The notes: generated by a model from the sequence alone, not told the origin. DNA of 64,000 nt from Flaccisagitta enflata (GCA_965153355.1 OZ231127.1:43276001-43340000), one strand, 5' to 3'. Shown: positions 26,131-38,360, counted from the stretch's first letter. Translations and numbers: made by a program.

Positions 26131-26917
26131 TGCAAAAAATCTTATTAAGGAGCAGTGTCTGATGGAATATTTTGATTAGATGACACCGAATGAAAAACAT
26201 GAAAACAAAATCAGCAGAGAACAGTCTTCCTCTATCCTGGAACACCACTGCAAGTTATAGACTCTCATGATAATGCTCAAACTCAGTGAGACACTCAAAC
26301 ACCAGCTGGCAAATCAGCGAAGAAAAATATATTCCAGGTAATGGTTCCGGAGGGAGAGGAAAAAAAGAGAGAGACTTCAAGAAATGGATTTTCTCGATGT
26401 GCAAAGAAGTCGTGAAAAAAGGCAAATAGGCTCTTTTCCATTTGGTCCGTCTGTACAGCTGTACATGTCGGATTTGGTCCGTCTGTACGTGTTGGATTGT
26501 CTGTACAGCTGTACGTGTTGGATTTGGTCCGTCTGTACGTGTTGGATTGTCTGACCTCGGTAACCTGGCTGATTGATATTCAGTGTTTCCGTTTTACCGC
26601 CTCAAAAGGTCAAGTTTGTTTTTCCATTCTATATAAAAAAAGTTGCCTCCATACACACATATTTTCTTTTGTTTTGCCATGAAAGTGGCAGATGGTAAAA
26701 AAACAAACGCTAGTAAACGACGATGCCGGTAATTGCGCGCATTGCGCAGCAAGAGCACACAAACGGGATCTAGATGGATGGTTGGCAGGTGTCTCATAGT
26801 CAAAGAGACTGGCAGCTGGGTAATGAAACTCCAAATGGAAGAAACAAATATTGGGGAGGAAAAAGAAAACCAAATTCCAAAAGAAGGACTCGTAGAAGAA
26901 CCAGAAGGAGAGAAAAA
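26131..26917. other. no gene seen; short tandem repeat
   Basis: Positions 26443-26560 hold a two-fold ~73-bp tandem of TTTGGTCCGTCTGTAC and GTGTTGGATTGTCTG words with GTACAGCTGTAC palindromes. The rest is unremarkable. Confidence 0.5.
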
Positions 26918-27112
26918 ACAAGGCCGTATACACGGCTACCAAAGTCGCGTGTGGGTGGGTAGGGGCAGTGATAAAAAATCTAACTCAAGCATTTGGGCAG
27001 GAGCAGTAATGCAAAAAAAGCCCGTAGATGACGAAAAAGCTAACAGGGACCAACCTAACGACCAACCAACCGACAGACATAACGGGCTATAGAGAAGCGT
27101 GCACGTGACTGA
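26918..27112 (+). mobile_element. family H element
   Basis: ACAAGGCCGTATACACGGCT, AAGTCGCGTGTGGGTGGG, a GACC/AACC array (27052-27072) and the decayed end hairpin AGCGTGCACGTGACT (27096-27110). Confidence 0.75.
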
Positions 27113-27408
27113 AAAGGAGAAGAAAGCGACGGGGAAAAGTCAGAATGAAAATTAGAAAGGAAACAATGAAAAAAAAACAACCAAAACGGCAGAAGAAAAT
27201 AACTAGAACCATGGAAAAAAACGTCTTGAGGACGTTAAGAGCAGAACTACTAAGAAATACAATAAAGGAAGAAAATGGAAAAACAAGTGAAGAAAGGAGG
27301 AGGAGGAGAAGAAAGTGGAGGAAGAGGAATGAATATTATATTGAAGCTGAGACCAAAACTGGGGCTGAAATCTGGATATGTGAAGGTGAGAGCTTCGAGG
27401 CACTGGAC

Positions 27409-27632
27409 AAGATACACGGCAAATAAGTAGTCGCTGGCGGGTGGGCAGGGGCGGTAAAGCGGGTGGACAGGAGCAATAAGTGGGAGGGCGGGGGCTTTAA
27501 TGTGGCTGGGCAGCTGTCGTAATGCTCAAAAATCGCTATTTCAGCCAAATACGCGTCCTTCGAATTTTCGCGTTACCTTCAAACCTACAGACCTACACAC
27601 CCTCATAGTGTCGCTTAGTCAGCGACTAAAAA
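27409..27632 (+). mobile_element. family H element, diverged
   Basis: CAAGATACACGGC start, repeated GGTGGGCAGGGGC boxes (27437-27515), and end hairpin GTCGCTTAGTCAGCGAC followed by TAAAAA. The GACC array is largely lost. Confidence 0.65.
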
Positions 27633-27660
27633 CTTCTCTGAAGATTGAAGATAGGCAAGA

Positions 27661-28142
27661 ATAGACGTATGAAAGTTGAAACAACTTTGCCCTTATAAAA
27701 GGAGGCCAGAATTCTCCAATTAACAAAGGATGAAAGCCTTGCAAGCTTTCAATGGTGTTTACTCCGGATTGCTCACAACTATCCTTTACCACTGACAAAA
27801 AAAAAAAAAAAAAAAACTTATCTGACAAAACAATCAGCTTGACTGCATACCTCATTAGTATAGGTTTGGACAGGCCTATACCATGTAGTATACACAAAAT
27901 ATCTTACAAAAGTTATAATCAAAGATTACTAATGTACTGATGGAAGTACTGACACTAGCAATATTGACTAGAAAACCATACCCTTAGAGGCAAGAATCGA
28001 GGTACAACCAACTGGGACCGCCGGCATTCTCTACCAAGGTACTGATACTTATGAAAGTTGAAACAACATTGCCCTTATAAAAGGAGGCCAGAATTCTCCA
28101 ATTAACAAAGGATGAAAGCCTTGCAAGCTTTCAATGGTGTTT
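27661..28142. repeat. partial tandem duplication, ~390 bp period
   Basis: About 92 bp at 27661-27755 recurs at 28051-28142 almost unchanged, including CCTTATAAAAGGAGGCCAG and GAAAGCCTTGCAAGCTTTCA. The spacer contains the AAACCATACCCTTAG, AATCGAGGTAC and GACCGCCGGCATTCT box shared with the array at 25.5 kb. An A20 run lies at 27798-27817. Confidence 0.85.
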
Positions 28143-28769
<627 letters not shown>

Positions 28770-28904
28770 AAACAGGAAGGCAGACAGACGGACAGACAGA
28801 CAGTTAGATAGAGAGTCTGACAGAGAGAACAGCCTAAAAAATCGCATGCGGTTGGAAAAGGACAGTTGAGCGGCAACAAACCTTGTTAAAATAGTATTTA
28901 TAAA

Positions 28905-28990
28905 CAGACGGACAAACTGACCGACAAAAGTGACGTTAAGAACCGCCTACAGACGGACAAACTGACCGACAAAAGTGACGTTAAGAACCA
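28905..28990. repeat. 41-bp direct duplication
   Basis: ACAGACGGACAAACTGACCG and ACAAAAGTGACGTTAAGAAC occur twice in tandem at 28907 and 28948 with no change in the matched part. Confidence 0.85.
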
Positions 28991-29091
28991 TCTACGAGCG
29001 CGACGGGAAATGAGACGTGATATAAGATTCAGGAAAACATTTTTAATCAAGAATCAAAAATGCATGAATATAATACACAACAACATTCATT

Positions 29092-29268
29092 TTAGTCGCT
29101 TGCACGCGACTCTTTAACCCGCCCGTCTTTTGTTTTGGTGGTCGGTCTTACCGAAACACGTCTCAGTTGTTTTTTTACTTATTTGACCGGTTTTTACATC
29201 ACTGCCCCTGACCAAGTGCATGTTTAGCCTTTTTTCATGAATGCCTATGTATGCGGCCTTGTTCCGTA
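29092..29268 (-). mobile_element. family H element, array nearly lost
   Basis: Hairpin AGTCGCTTGCACGCGACT (29094-29111), TCTTTAACCCGCCCGTC, and end box TATGCGGCCTTGTT (29249-29263). Confidence 0.7.
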
Positions 29269-29340
29269 GGTAAAGCGATTGCTGAACTAGCCTCACGCTT
29301 TCTCGCGTGCAGAAAAAGGAGCGTGTCGCAGGTGGAATAC

Positions 29341-29679
29341 CGTATTTCCTGTAATTAGCGCCCCGGGCGCTTTTGAAAATGAAATGAAACATTGCCATTT
29401 TCAACATGCAATTAGCGCCCCCTCCTACACTCATGTTAAGATGATTTTATATGAAAATTAATGTTTTGGACAAATGTTTCGTATTTCAGTGCAATAAAGC
29501 ACTAAAACAAAGAATATTTTTACATTGCATACCTTTCTTATATTTTTATGTCAAGAAACAATTTGATTTATAATAATTTTGAAAGGATTTTTCCAGACAT
29601 ATAAGTTTCTTAGGAGCTCTCTCTTTCTTCAAAAGGGGGGGCGCTAATTAGAGGGGGGGCGATGAATGCAGGAAATACG
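29341..29679. mobile_element. MITE with ~22-bp terminal inverted repeats
   Basis: Starts CGTATTTCCTGTAATTAGCG and ends with the approximate complement CGATGAATGCAGGAAATACG. Both ends also carry a second inverted word, AATTAGCGCCCCC against GGGGGGGCGCTAATTA. It is 339 bp, AT-rich and non-coding. I saw no clear target duplication, so the superfamily is left open. Confidence 0.8.
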
Positions 29680-29877
29680 CTAGTCGCAAAAGCGTTAGGT
29701 GGACAGCAGGTGGAAAAACGAAGGCATGTTTTTCATGCCAGAATGAAAAATCAGCAATTGAATAACATTGCAGTTCAAGAAAGCTACTGCAAGCGTTTAA
29801 TCACGGTATTGGGGTAAGTTTCTAACAGGAACATTCCTGAGCTCATGAATTTTCAAATTGTTACAAAGATATTAGAT

Positions 29878-30001
29878 AACAAGGCCAAGTAGGCCAATAA
29901 GGTGCGACGTGTGGATCGTCGAACGAATGCGTTACCCGACCGACCGACAGACCAACCGAGGGACACAGCCAGTTATAGAGGTGCGTTGTCGCACCTAAAA
30001 A
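29878..30001 (+). mobile_element. family H element, short copy with variant stem
   Basis: ACAAGGCCAAGTAGGCC start, GACCGACCGACAGACC array, hairpin AGGTGCGTTGTCGCACCT (29979-29996). The stem carries a paired change (GG/CC for GT/AC) relative to the type form, so both sides have changed together. Confidence 0.85.
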
Positions 30002-30168
30002 CAAGGCCGGATACACGGCTACCCAAGTCACGTGCAGCAGCAGTGATAAAAAAAATCTCAATCAAATGTTTGGGCAGGGACTGTGAAGCGGAACCACCCG
30101 TGAACGTCGATGGACCAACTAACCGACCGACCAACATAGCTGGCTATTGAGTCGTGTGGCACGCGACT
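30001..30168 (+). mobile_element. family H element, tandem to the previous one
   Basis: ACAAGGCCGGATACACGGCT begins directly at the end of the preceding copy. GACCGACCAACATAGC array remnant and end hairpin AGTCGTGTGGCACGCGACT (30150-30168). Confidence 0.85.
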
Positions 30169-30280
30169 TATGATTTAGATGTTTATTTTTTTCGTGATTG
30201 GCCACTTTGATTAAATCTTATCCAGAAAATAAGGTTATTGAATATCATTACCCAATATAATGTTACTCCCGTTCTCACTC

Positions 30281-30775
30281 AACAAGCCCAACAGGCCAAC
30301 AGTCGCGTGCTACGTTACATACAATTACACAGCTTCATACAACAGAACTTCATACTACATAACGTCTGTTCCAGAAAAAAAATTTCATTCTGCACCAATA
30401 ACGACTCTCCATTAAAAAGTTGAAAAAATACCCAAAATACCCAAAATACCCAAAAATACCCAAAAACACCCAAAAATACCCAAAAATTCTCAATAACACC
30501 CAAAAATACCCAAAAACACCTAAAAACACCCAGAAATACTCAGAAATACCTTAAAAAACCCCTAAGTATTTGAAAGTACCCTAAAATACCTTAAGTACCT
30601 AATATAACTTAAGTACCCTAAAGTACCCTGAAGTACCCTAAAGTACCCTTAAATACCCTAGAGTACCTTAAAATACCTTAAAAAGTCATAATTTCAAAAA
30701 CGTGACGGATCTACCGACCTACCGACCTACCGACCGACACGGCAAGGTGTAGAGTCGCGTGCACGCAACTAAAAA
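30281..30775 (+). mobile_element. family H element with ACCC-type minisatellite core
   Basis: AACAAGCCCAACAGGCC start, hairpin-like GTCGCGTGCTACG near the start. The core at 30425-30690 is made of AAAATACCC / AAAGTACCCT units of 9-11 bp, then a (CTACCGAC)n array and hairpin AGTCGCGTGCACGCAACT (30753-30770). Confidence 0.85.
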
Positions 30776-30826
30776 TGAAGTTAATGAATATCATTACCCA
30801 ATAAAGTGTTACACCCGTTCTCACTC

Positions 30827-31234
30827 AACAAGGCCAACACCTATAAGTCGCGTGCGAGATTTACAGGGTAAGAAGGACTTAGAATGACTTAAAATGACTT
30901 AGAATGACTTAGAACGACTTAGAATGACTTAGAATGACTTAAAATGTTCAAAAAGGACTTAAAATGTCTAAAAAACCTAACGACTTAAAATAACTTAAAA
31001 TAACTTAAAATAACTTAAAATGACTTTGAATAACTTAAAATGACTTAGAATGACTCAAAATGACTTAGAATAACTATTAAAGACTAAAAAAGACTTAAAA
31101 TGACCTAAGAGTTGACGCTTTATTACAAAAAAAGTAAAGTGTGACGGACGGACCGACGGACGGACGGACCGACGGACAGACCGACGGACGGACCGACAAA
31201 GTGGGGTGTAGAGTCGCGTGCACGCGACTAAAAA
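30827..31234 (+). mobile_element. family H element with GACTTAAAAT minisatellite core
   Basis: AACAAGGCCAACAC start. The core at 30875-31110 is a 10-bp tandem of GACTTARAAT, then a GGACC/GACGGACC array (31142-31198) and the perfect palindrome AGTCGCGTGCACGCGACT (31212-31229). Confidence 0.88.
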
Positions 31235-31290
31235 TTAAGTTAATGAATATCATCACCCAATATAATGTTATTCCCGTGCTCACGTCTCTC

Positions 31291-32640
31291 AGGTCACAAC
31301 CGGCCACGACTCATGGAGGCGGTGCCGTTATCTTTTTTCCTGAAGCCTTTTAAAATGTCACATTTCATCGACATCAAATGAAGGTTCTCTCAGTCGCGTT
31401 GTTCTTTCTTGTGTGAAGATAACCATAAAATTAACCATATGAATATTTATCCAATTATCCACTTTTATTCCACGCGCATTCATATAATTCATCAGTGGAG
31501 CTTCCGGTGGAGTATGATTAAATGATTTTTCATGAGAATAACGACGCGTGTAACAGAACTTTGAAACAACAAGGATGACAAAATTGACAAACATGTGAAA
31601 AGGAAACCGTAATGCGCTTCGAAAATCCTATCACATTTTACTACTTTAACGACTTTCAAAACAAAAAAATTGACAAAGAATTTCTGTAACGAAACCAAGA
31701 ATGGACCAACTTACAGACCGACGGACTAAGTGGGGAATACAGACTTTTTTACTTCATCACCACCCAAGGTTTATCATGAACTGACAATTTTCACTCATTT
31801 CTATCAAGTTTTCTCCTCGCTCAGATGGTCCGTCACGAAATTAGTAGACTAGTGTTTTCGCCTTTTCTGCATTTCAGCCCTTGCCCAACGTGAAAGCGAC
31901 TTTGCACAATTAACAACATATCTGACAATGGTTTTCATGCGCATACAAGAAGCATTAATCCATTTCCCGATACGTAGAAAGAAGCAAAAATGTTAGGAAC
32001 TGAAGATCAACTCCAACTGGCACATAAGAACCGGTAAAAATAATTCTTATGAAATGATTTCTAGGATTCAGTGCGATTTGTGCGACCGTAGAAAAACAGC
32101 GGGTTAAAACAATTAAACAAAACCAAGTTTTTGGTCCTTGAGATACTGCTGTGAGCGCGGCTGGCGCCTACAGGGGTTTCAAGTCTACCTGATGTGCTCC
32201 AAGTCAACCTGATGTGTAAGTAATTCGAGCTCAAAGCCTCAGAGCGAATAAGAGGACTCGGCACAACTTGACACCGAAGGACATTTTGGCTTAGACGCAC
32301 GAGTTAGATGCTTTTGACTAGAGCATGAACAAGATACGGTATCTATTTTCACTTGTGTTTATCTTCACACATGATTGAGTTTCTATACAGCAAGGCCTCC
32401 TCCACATAACTCAGTTTGGGCACGTTACTCACGTCCCTACCTTTCTCCATACATAAAGGACCCACGAATTAACGCAAGGCAAGGTTAAAAGAGATACAAT
32501 TCCTTTTGAACCCTTCCAATGGCAACTCAGCCTGTTTCTTTTCGTCTTTTTTCCCCTCTCTAGATCTACAAAGTGATTTTCATCTAAAGGAAACTCGAGT
32601 AAATTATTGAGAATACGATTCTTCAAGTCAATCCACGTCA
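31291..32640. other. no gene seen
   Basis: About 1.3 kb of unique AT-leaning sequence without repeats or convincing exons. A few diverged GACC words near 31705-31725 may be a family H relic. Confidence 0.4.
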
Positions 32641-32830
32641 CCGGCAGTCGTTTTTGTACACCTCTCCGGAAACCAGCCAATCAGAGAGTAGATACACGAA
32701 ATTTAACCAATGAGGAAGCGAGAAGGTCAATCTTAAGCGTCTCTAACCGTTTCCGGAGGCGGACTCCTGGCGGCGCAAATTGGTTGACAGTGCGTTAAGA
32801 ACATTAGTTCATTCGTAAGTGCGGCTCTTT
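32641..32830 (+). promoter_or_regulatory. possible promoter: cluster of three CCAAT boxes
   Basis: GCCAATCAG at 32676-32684 (a full NF-Y-type match), ACCAATGAG at 32706-32714 and a reverse ATTGG at 32779-32783 lie within 110 bp of locally more GC-rich sequence. No TATA box or downstream coding exon is recognised, and the strand is a guess. Chance occurrence is possible. Confidence 0.25.
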
Positions 32831-32963
32831 GTGCGCGCTGTTAGAGCCGTCTCACTTAACTGTTCTTTATCAATCTTTTTTTCTTCTGGAAGCTGTTACC
32901 GAATTAAAAGGGGTTTCACTTACACTCAGTCTCATTTTGTCTGTCTGCCTCTCTGTCTGTCTT

Positions 32964-33179
<216 letters not shown>

Positions 33180-33280
33180 TTATCTACAGGTTGAGGCGTG
33201 AGGCGCGAAGAAACACTAGTATAGTTAGTTTAGTTACACCCGCGTTGAGGATTCATTTCATCCTTGCAAAATTCTTAAAA

Positions 33281-34140
33281 GAAAAAAAAAAAATGGACCC
33301 ATCCCAGATTTTTGCAGAGGGGACCTAAAAAGGCTGTAGAACAAGATTCTGATGTTCATTTTGACCTAACTTGAGCCATAAAAATAAGAAACGTTTTTTT
33401 TGTGCCAAAAACAGCTATTTTTCCTAAAAAAATGGTATCAAATAAAATATTTTGGACTTTTTTTTTACAGAAACATAAAGTACCAATAGTAATTGATATT
33501 TGAGTGAATCTAGAACAATTTTGAATAGGTCAATGAGGTTCAAAAATAGCATTAAAGTGCTCAAAAGTGGAGAGATGACCTAAAAATTGAAAAATTATCA
33601 AAACTGATGTTTTGGAACAGTTTCTAAGGGTAAAATCTGCTGTCAGTATGAGTTTCATCGATTTACTTAAAAAAACATGGCCGTGATAAGCAAAAAACGC
33701 AAAACCGCAATATGCAAATGAGATCTCATTTGCATATTGCCGTTTCGCGTTTTCGCTTATTGTGGCCATGTTTTTTTAAGTAAATCAATGAAATTCACAG
33801 TGACAGCATATTTTACCCTAAGAAACTGTTCCAAAACATCAGTTTTGACAATTTTTCAATTTTTAGGTCATTTCTCCACTTTTGAACCTCATAGACCTAT
33901 TCAAAATTGTTCTAGATTCACTCAAATATCAATTACTATTGGTACTTTATGTTTCTGTAAAAAAAAACTCAAAAATATTTCATTTTATACCATTTTTTTA
34001 GGAAAAATAGCTGTTTTTGGCACAAAAAAACGTTTCTTTTTTTTTTGGCTCATGATAGGCCAAAATAAGTATCAGATTCTTGTTCTACATGCTTTTTAGG
34101 ACCCACATGCAAAAATTTGTGATGGGTCCATTTTTTTTTC
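33281..34140. mobile_element. fold-back element F2, ~860-bp imperfect palindrome
   Basis: The left arm 33281-33723 and right arm 33724-34140 are inverted copies from end to end, with about one change per ten bases and small indels. The outer ends are a poly-A/T run next to ATGGACCCATC and GATGGGTCCAT. The centre is AGATCT, flanked by two octamers, ATGCAAAT (33712-33719) and ATTTGCAT (33728-33735). It is non-coding. No target duplication was identified. Confidence 0.9.
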
Positions 34141-34183
34141 ATAACCCTTCGAATTGAGATTTTCTCCAACGGGATTCCTGGCC

Positions 34184-35235
34184 GATTCTTGGCTGAGTAA
34201 CAACTGGTTATTTTTTTCTGAGGCTCAATGTTGTTATTTGATATTGCGATATGAGGCTCAAACCGTATTTTTTTCTCATCAATCTTCAAACACCCCTGAC
34301 AAAATTAGGCGAACTGAGGTTGAATTTTATCTATTTGAGCGTAACAAAATGATTTGAATGACACTTTGGGATATTTTCACACTTTCTGGTGTAAATTACA
34401 TTCAAGTTTAGTCAAAAACTAGGATTTAAAGCCAATCAAAGCGTTATATCGCCATTTTCTGATAGGAGACAGTCCCACTTTTTCCATTATTACTAATTTG
34501 CTTATTGCAAAATTTCGACAGTTTCAAGGGCTGCCCCTGTCCATCTCTTGGCCCCCTTTTCCTTAAAATCATTAAAAGAAGAAGTCTTTAACCATCGGAG
34601 ACAAATTGCTTGAGTATAGGCCACGAAAAACAGCCGTAAAGATGTATCATCTTTATGTAGAAATATTGAGGAGAAAATCAGTTAAAATCCGATTTGCCAT
34701 TTCTGACTTTTTACGTTCCCACCCTTCTACCGGTAAATAATTCCTCTTGGTTGCTTTACCATGTCAAAGTATGATATTTTTGCTATTTCTATGTCAAATC
34801 TTGTAGGGCTGGGGCCACTTTTTAACTCATATATGTTCCCAGTTCGCCTAATTATGTCAGGGGTGTTAATATAACGATCGATTAGGATGTCTGTACCATC
34901 ATTCCTTTCACTGCTTTCTCTGGAATGACAAGGATCTAGGGTAGGAATGAAATAAAGGAGAACAACCATTCAAAATCAGGAACAAAATACTGTTAAAACT
35001 AAAATACAGTAGAAAAAGCCACCTATTCTATAAAACCGCTGCATGTTACAATTGAATGCAACAAAAATTATAGCAAATCTAAAAGAAAAGTTGTTATTGG
35101 TTGGAATTGAGGCTGAAATGTTGTTATATCTTTAATTTTCTGAGGCTGACGATGTTGCTAGAAATGTTCTTATTTTTTTCACATTTTGAGCCTCAACGTT
35201 GTTATAAAGAAGGTTGTTACCCAGCCAAGTGCGTG
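34184..35235. mobile_element. family A element, copy 1, split by an insertion
   Basis: Left end CTTGGCTGAGTAACAAC (decayed outermost bases), right end GTTGTTACCCAGCCAAGTGC, ending at TA (35236-35237). The internal word GTTGTTA recurs, often behind GAGGCT. It matches 49737-50217 throughout, except that 577 bp at 34290-34866 are extra here. Confidence 0.88.
34290..34866. mobile_element. element B, TA-inserting DNA element nested in family A
   Basis: Inverted ends ACACCCCTGACAAAATTAGG and CCTAATTATGTCAGGGGTGT, 577 bp. It is followed by TA and preceded by AA, which may be a mutated TA. The empty position is seen in the family A copy at about 49.86 kb. The inner part of the terminal repeat (ACAAAATTAGGCG) is shared with 45648-46016. 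Confidence 0.85.
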
Positions 35236-35237
35236 TA

Positions 35238-35946
35238 GGTTCACGTATGTAAATAGAATCGAGAATTGATTGAATTCAATTGACGTGGTATGACTCAATG
35301 TTAGTTTTAAACGTCTTTCAAGTAATCCACCTCCAGCACGTCCTATTCAGCTTCCAAAAATTTTCCTCTCTGGATGGTAGTTTCCCCCTATTTTCTGAAG
35401 GTCGAACTCTAAAATGAGCTCAAAACATCATAAACTTTGACCACCGTAATCATTTTGACAACACCGCATTTGGTGGGGCCAAATGCAAATCTATCAATTA
35501 CATCATCCCTCCTACTCGTGGAAGAAACGAACCTTCTTTCAGATAGTCTTTAGATAACACAACACAAATATTAATAGTTTAGGCCCAAAACTAGGCAAAT
35601 CTTGCATTTATAACAAATACTATTCATTGAATATTCCCATATATATCTAACTGCTTCTAGTCGAACGTGCGCGACTCCGGTCATTCGACCCAGTCTAAAA
35701 TAGATTCGTGATTTGATTAATTAATAAATGGTTATTTCCCTCATTAAGCCGAAGGAACTGAATTCGAGAATAATCAAATATGCTTATGAAAACATACGTA
35801 ATGATTTTTCTACGTATATAAATATAAGTTTGTAAGTTATTTTGAACAATCTTAAAAAATCCACACAACACATTTTAGCAGCTGAAGACGTTCGATTTGA
35901 TCTCGACGGTTAGTCTCAAACACGCTTAACAATTTTGTTCTTTCAA
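35238..35946. other. no gene seen; possible hairpin relic
   Basis: Unique AT-rich sequence. TAGTCGAACGTGCGCGACTC at 35659-35678 looks like a decayed family H hairpin without its array. Confidence 0.4.
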
Positions 35947-35948
35947 TA

Positions 35949-36437
35949 CACTTTTTTTATTTCATAAGAACGTCATTTTTTGAGCAAGCTTTCAATGTTC
36001 TTAAATTTTGAGCGGTTTCAAGGCTTGAACGTTCTTAAATTGTTCTTAATTTAAACACACTTTTTAACCTTCAATTAAGAATATTTTTAATTATTTTATG
36101 TTTGTTATTAATAAGAAAATGAAGGAAAATGTCAATGAAATAACAAAGCAGCAGGTTTAAACATTATAAGTGAATAAAAAGATTAATAAAAGTAGAAAGA
36201 TATATACTATATAAAGTGGAACTTGATTTGCTGAACAGAGTCTCTTGATTTACAAAGAACAATCGATTGAAAAAAGCCCAGAGAAAAAATGTTCTTAAAT
36301 TTTTAAGATTTTAAGCTTAATGTTCTTAAATTTTTGAAGAAATAAAGCCTTTGAATGTTCTTAGCATGTTCTTAAATTTTTGATGATTTGAAGCCTAACG
36401 TTCTTATAAACTTGGATCTTATAAAATAAAAAAAGTG
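35949..36437. mobile_element. family D element, TA-flanked
   Basis: Ends CACTTTTTTTATTT and AAATAAAAAAAGTG, flanked by TA (35947-35948, 36438-36439). The word GTTCTTA occurs about ten times, in both orientations, often followed by AATTTTT. The right subterminal AACGTTCTTATAAA matches in position the right subterminal words of families A and C. Confidence 0.85.
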
Positions 36438-36439
36438 TA

Positions 36440-37234
36440 AAGAGAAAATTATCAGGTAAGCCTGAAAAAGTGAAATTTGTAATACCAGAATCTCAGAAAC
36501 ATAATCAATTCCTTGCTGCCATAATAATACATGAACACGCTAAAAGCACACACACGTTCATGTATGCACATACAAAACACATAAACGTGTCATTCACTCA
36601 TTTTGCCAATTGTTTCCCCCGCAGCTTCCTACGTTCTTTTTTCTTTTCTATTGACGACAATTTCAAAAATGGGAAACCTCATGATGAATGTCGCGGTTTT
36701 CATTTCCGCTATGATCTACTTTTTATGTGGAGTTTTTGGAACTTGTCGAATAAAAGAAGGCGTTGAGCTATATGGAGGTAAACGATTGGGGGCAGTTAAA
36801 AGAAAACGAATTGCCTATGTGGGAATGGGCAAAAATATGGTACATGCTTACATGGCTTTATTTGGCGCTTTCAGATGGCTTAAATGGAAAATGGAATTAC
36901 AGTGGAAACTCGCTTTATACAGGAATCGAAAGAATCGGCTACGTCCGTCTATATACTTTTTCAAAAATTTGCTTTTCAAAAAATCTTTGAATCTTAGAAT
37001 AAAATTATTCTGTGAGAATCAAATCAAAGATTTTTTTGAAGCTTTTTTCAAATAAGTGAATGTAGGATCGGAAACGCGGATTTATGAGAGGCGTTGTCTG
37101 TCCACTGGTCCGTTGGTCTCTCAGTCCGTGGTAACGCTTCTGCCGTTAGATGTAGAAACGCGCATTTCCATTCCTGCCCCGCTGTCCACAACGATATTGT
37201 TGCTCTGTGTGGCTTGTTTCTTTTTGCCCATGGT
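36440..37234. other. no gene seen; decayed family H pieces
   Basis: Positions 37075-37210 contain GTCTGTCCACTGGTCCGTTG and CCGCTGTCCACAACGATATT, the array and end boxes of family H, without a hairpin. Confidence 0.45.
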
Positions 37235-37764
37235 CCACTGTGCTTTTAAGAAAATTCTCAGTGGAAAGTCATATAACTGTGGGTTTTTCTGCATTTTTGA
37301 GCAGTATTGGGATGTAAGAGCATGTAACTAGCAAAAATAGAATCATTCCCCGAGCGCTTTTTGAGTAATCTTCAAAATAGAAAAAAATTCAACCTATTTT
37401 TAATGCAGATTCTAATGAGTTGTATTGGCTCATTTTTTGATTCCATATTGTTATTCTATACAAAATTTCCTTTCTTTTGATAGGTCGCACTATATGGTTT
37501 TATAAAGAAATTAGGTTTTTATATTTTGAGCCACCCACCCTGTTAATTCCATCTAGTAAAAGATTTGCGGCAAAGACACCTTTCAAAACCACTTCCCCGG
37601 GTTCAGTTATTGCATGGAGACTTCCGATAAAATAGGGGCGAAAAATTCCCCTTACAAACTTTTCCTCCAACGCTCCATTTGTTATGGGTTGTGAGTGCAG
37701 GCTACATGAAGCAATTTCCATAAGATAAGGTTACTTCTTAAGCTTATATCTCCTGAACAAATCG

Positions 37765-38360
37765 AGCAAATGACCTCAACTTGGGCTCATTTTAAAGAGC
37801 AGACAAAGCTCTTTAAAATGAGCCTAAGATGAGATCATTTGCTCAATCTGTCTAGGAGCAAAAGTCTTCCTAAGTTGATGTAATTTTCAGAAAAATGGAA
37901 AAGACCCAAATTACTTTGAGAGTTGGTATCTCTTCAACAAAACAACTAAATCAACTCAACTTGGGCTCATTTTAAATAACAGACCGAGCTCATTAAATTT
38001 TGAAATGAGCCCAAGTTAAGGTCGTTCGCTCAATTTGTGTATGAGCAGCAGTCTTTCAATGTTGTTGTTATTTTCCCTTTCGGGACCCTTTTGGACAAAA
38101 GTCACTGTTTTGACTTTCATTGGCTATCCCAGAAAGCAAGCTTTTTACTATTGCCCAGCTTTATAATTTGTGTTTGTTTTTGAAATCAAAATCAATCATT
38201 CATTCATTTTCAGAAAAATAGTAATGACCCTTACAACTTAAAGAGCTTACATCTCTTAAACAAACAGAGCTTTAGACCTCAACAGGGGCTCATTTTAAAG
38301 AACAGACAGTGCTCTTTGAAATTAGCTTTAATTGAGGACATATCCTCAATTTGTTTAGGT
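37765..38360. repeat. three spaced hairpin units inside the F3 left arm
   Basis: GGGCTCATTTTAAAGAGCAG and its near-complement CTCTTTAAAATGAGCC form a stem-loop at about 37775-37830. Related forms occur at 37960-38015 and 38285-38335. The right arm has two more (41935-41965, 42050-42105). The paired words differ between copies. Confidence 0.7.

Larger units (their letters stand above)
30230..31290. repeat. tandem array of family H plus a ~50-bp flank
   Basis: A flank reading TGAATATCATTACCCAATAT, AATGTTACTCCC and GTTCTCACTCAACAAG occurs at about 30235, 30783 and 31243. It stands before each of the two H copies here and again, truncated, after the second. The unit is therefore flank+H, repeated two and a fraction times. 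Confidence 0.85.

Noticed and set aside
27661-28142. Hammerhead ribozyme in the tandem units
   Set aside because: A GAAAGTTGAAACAAC segment looks like part of a core, but CTGATGA and a paired stem II are absent in both copies.
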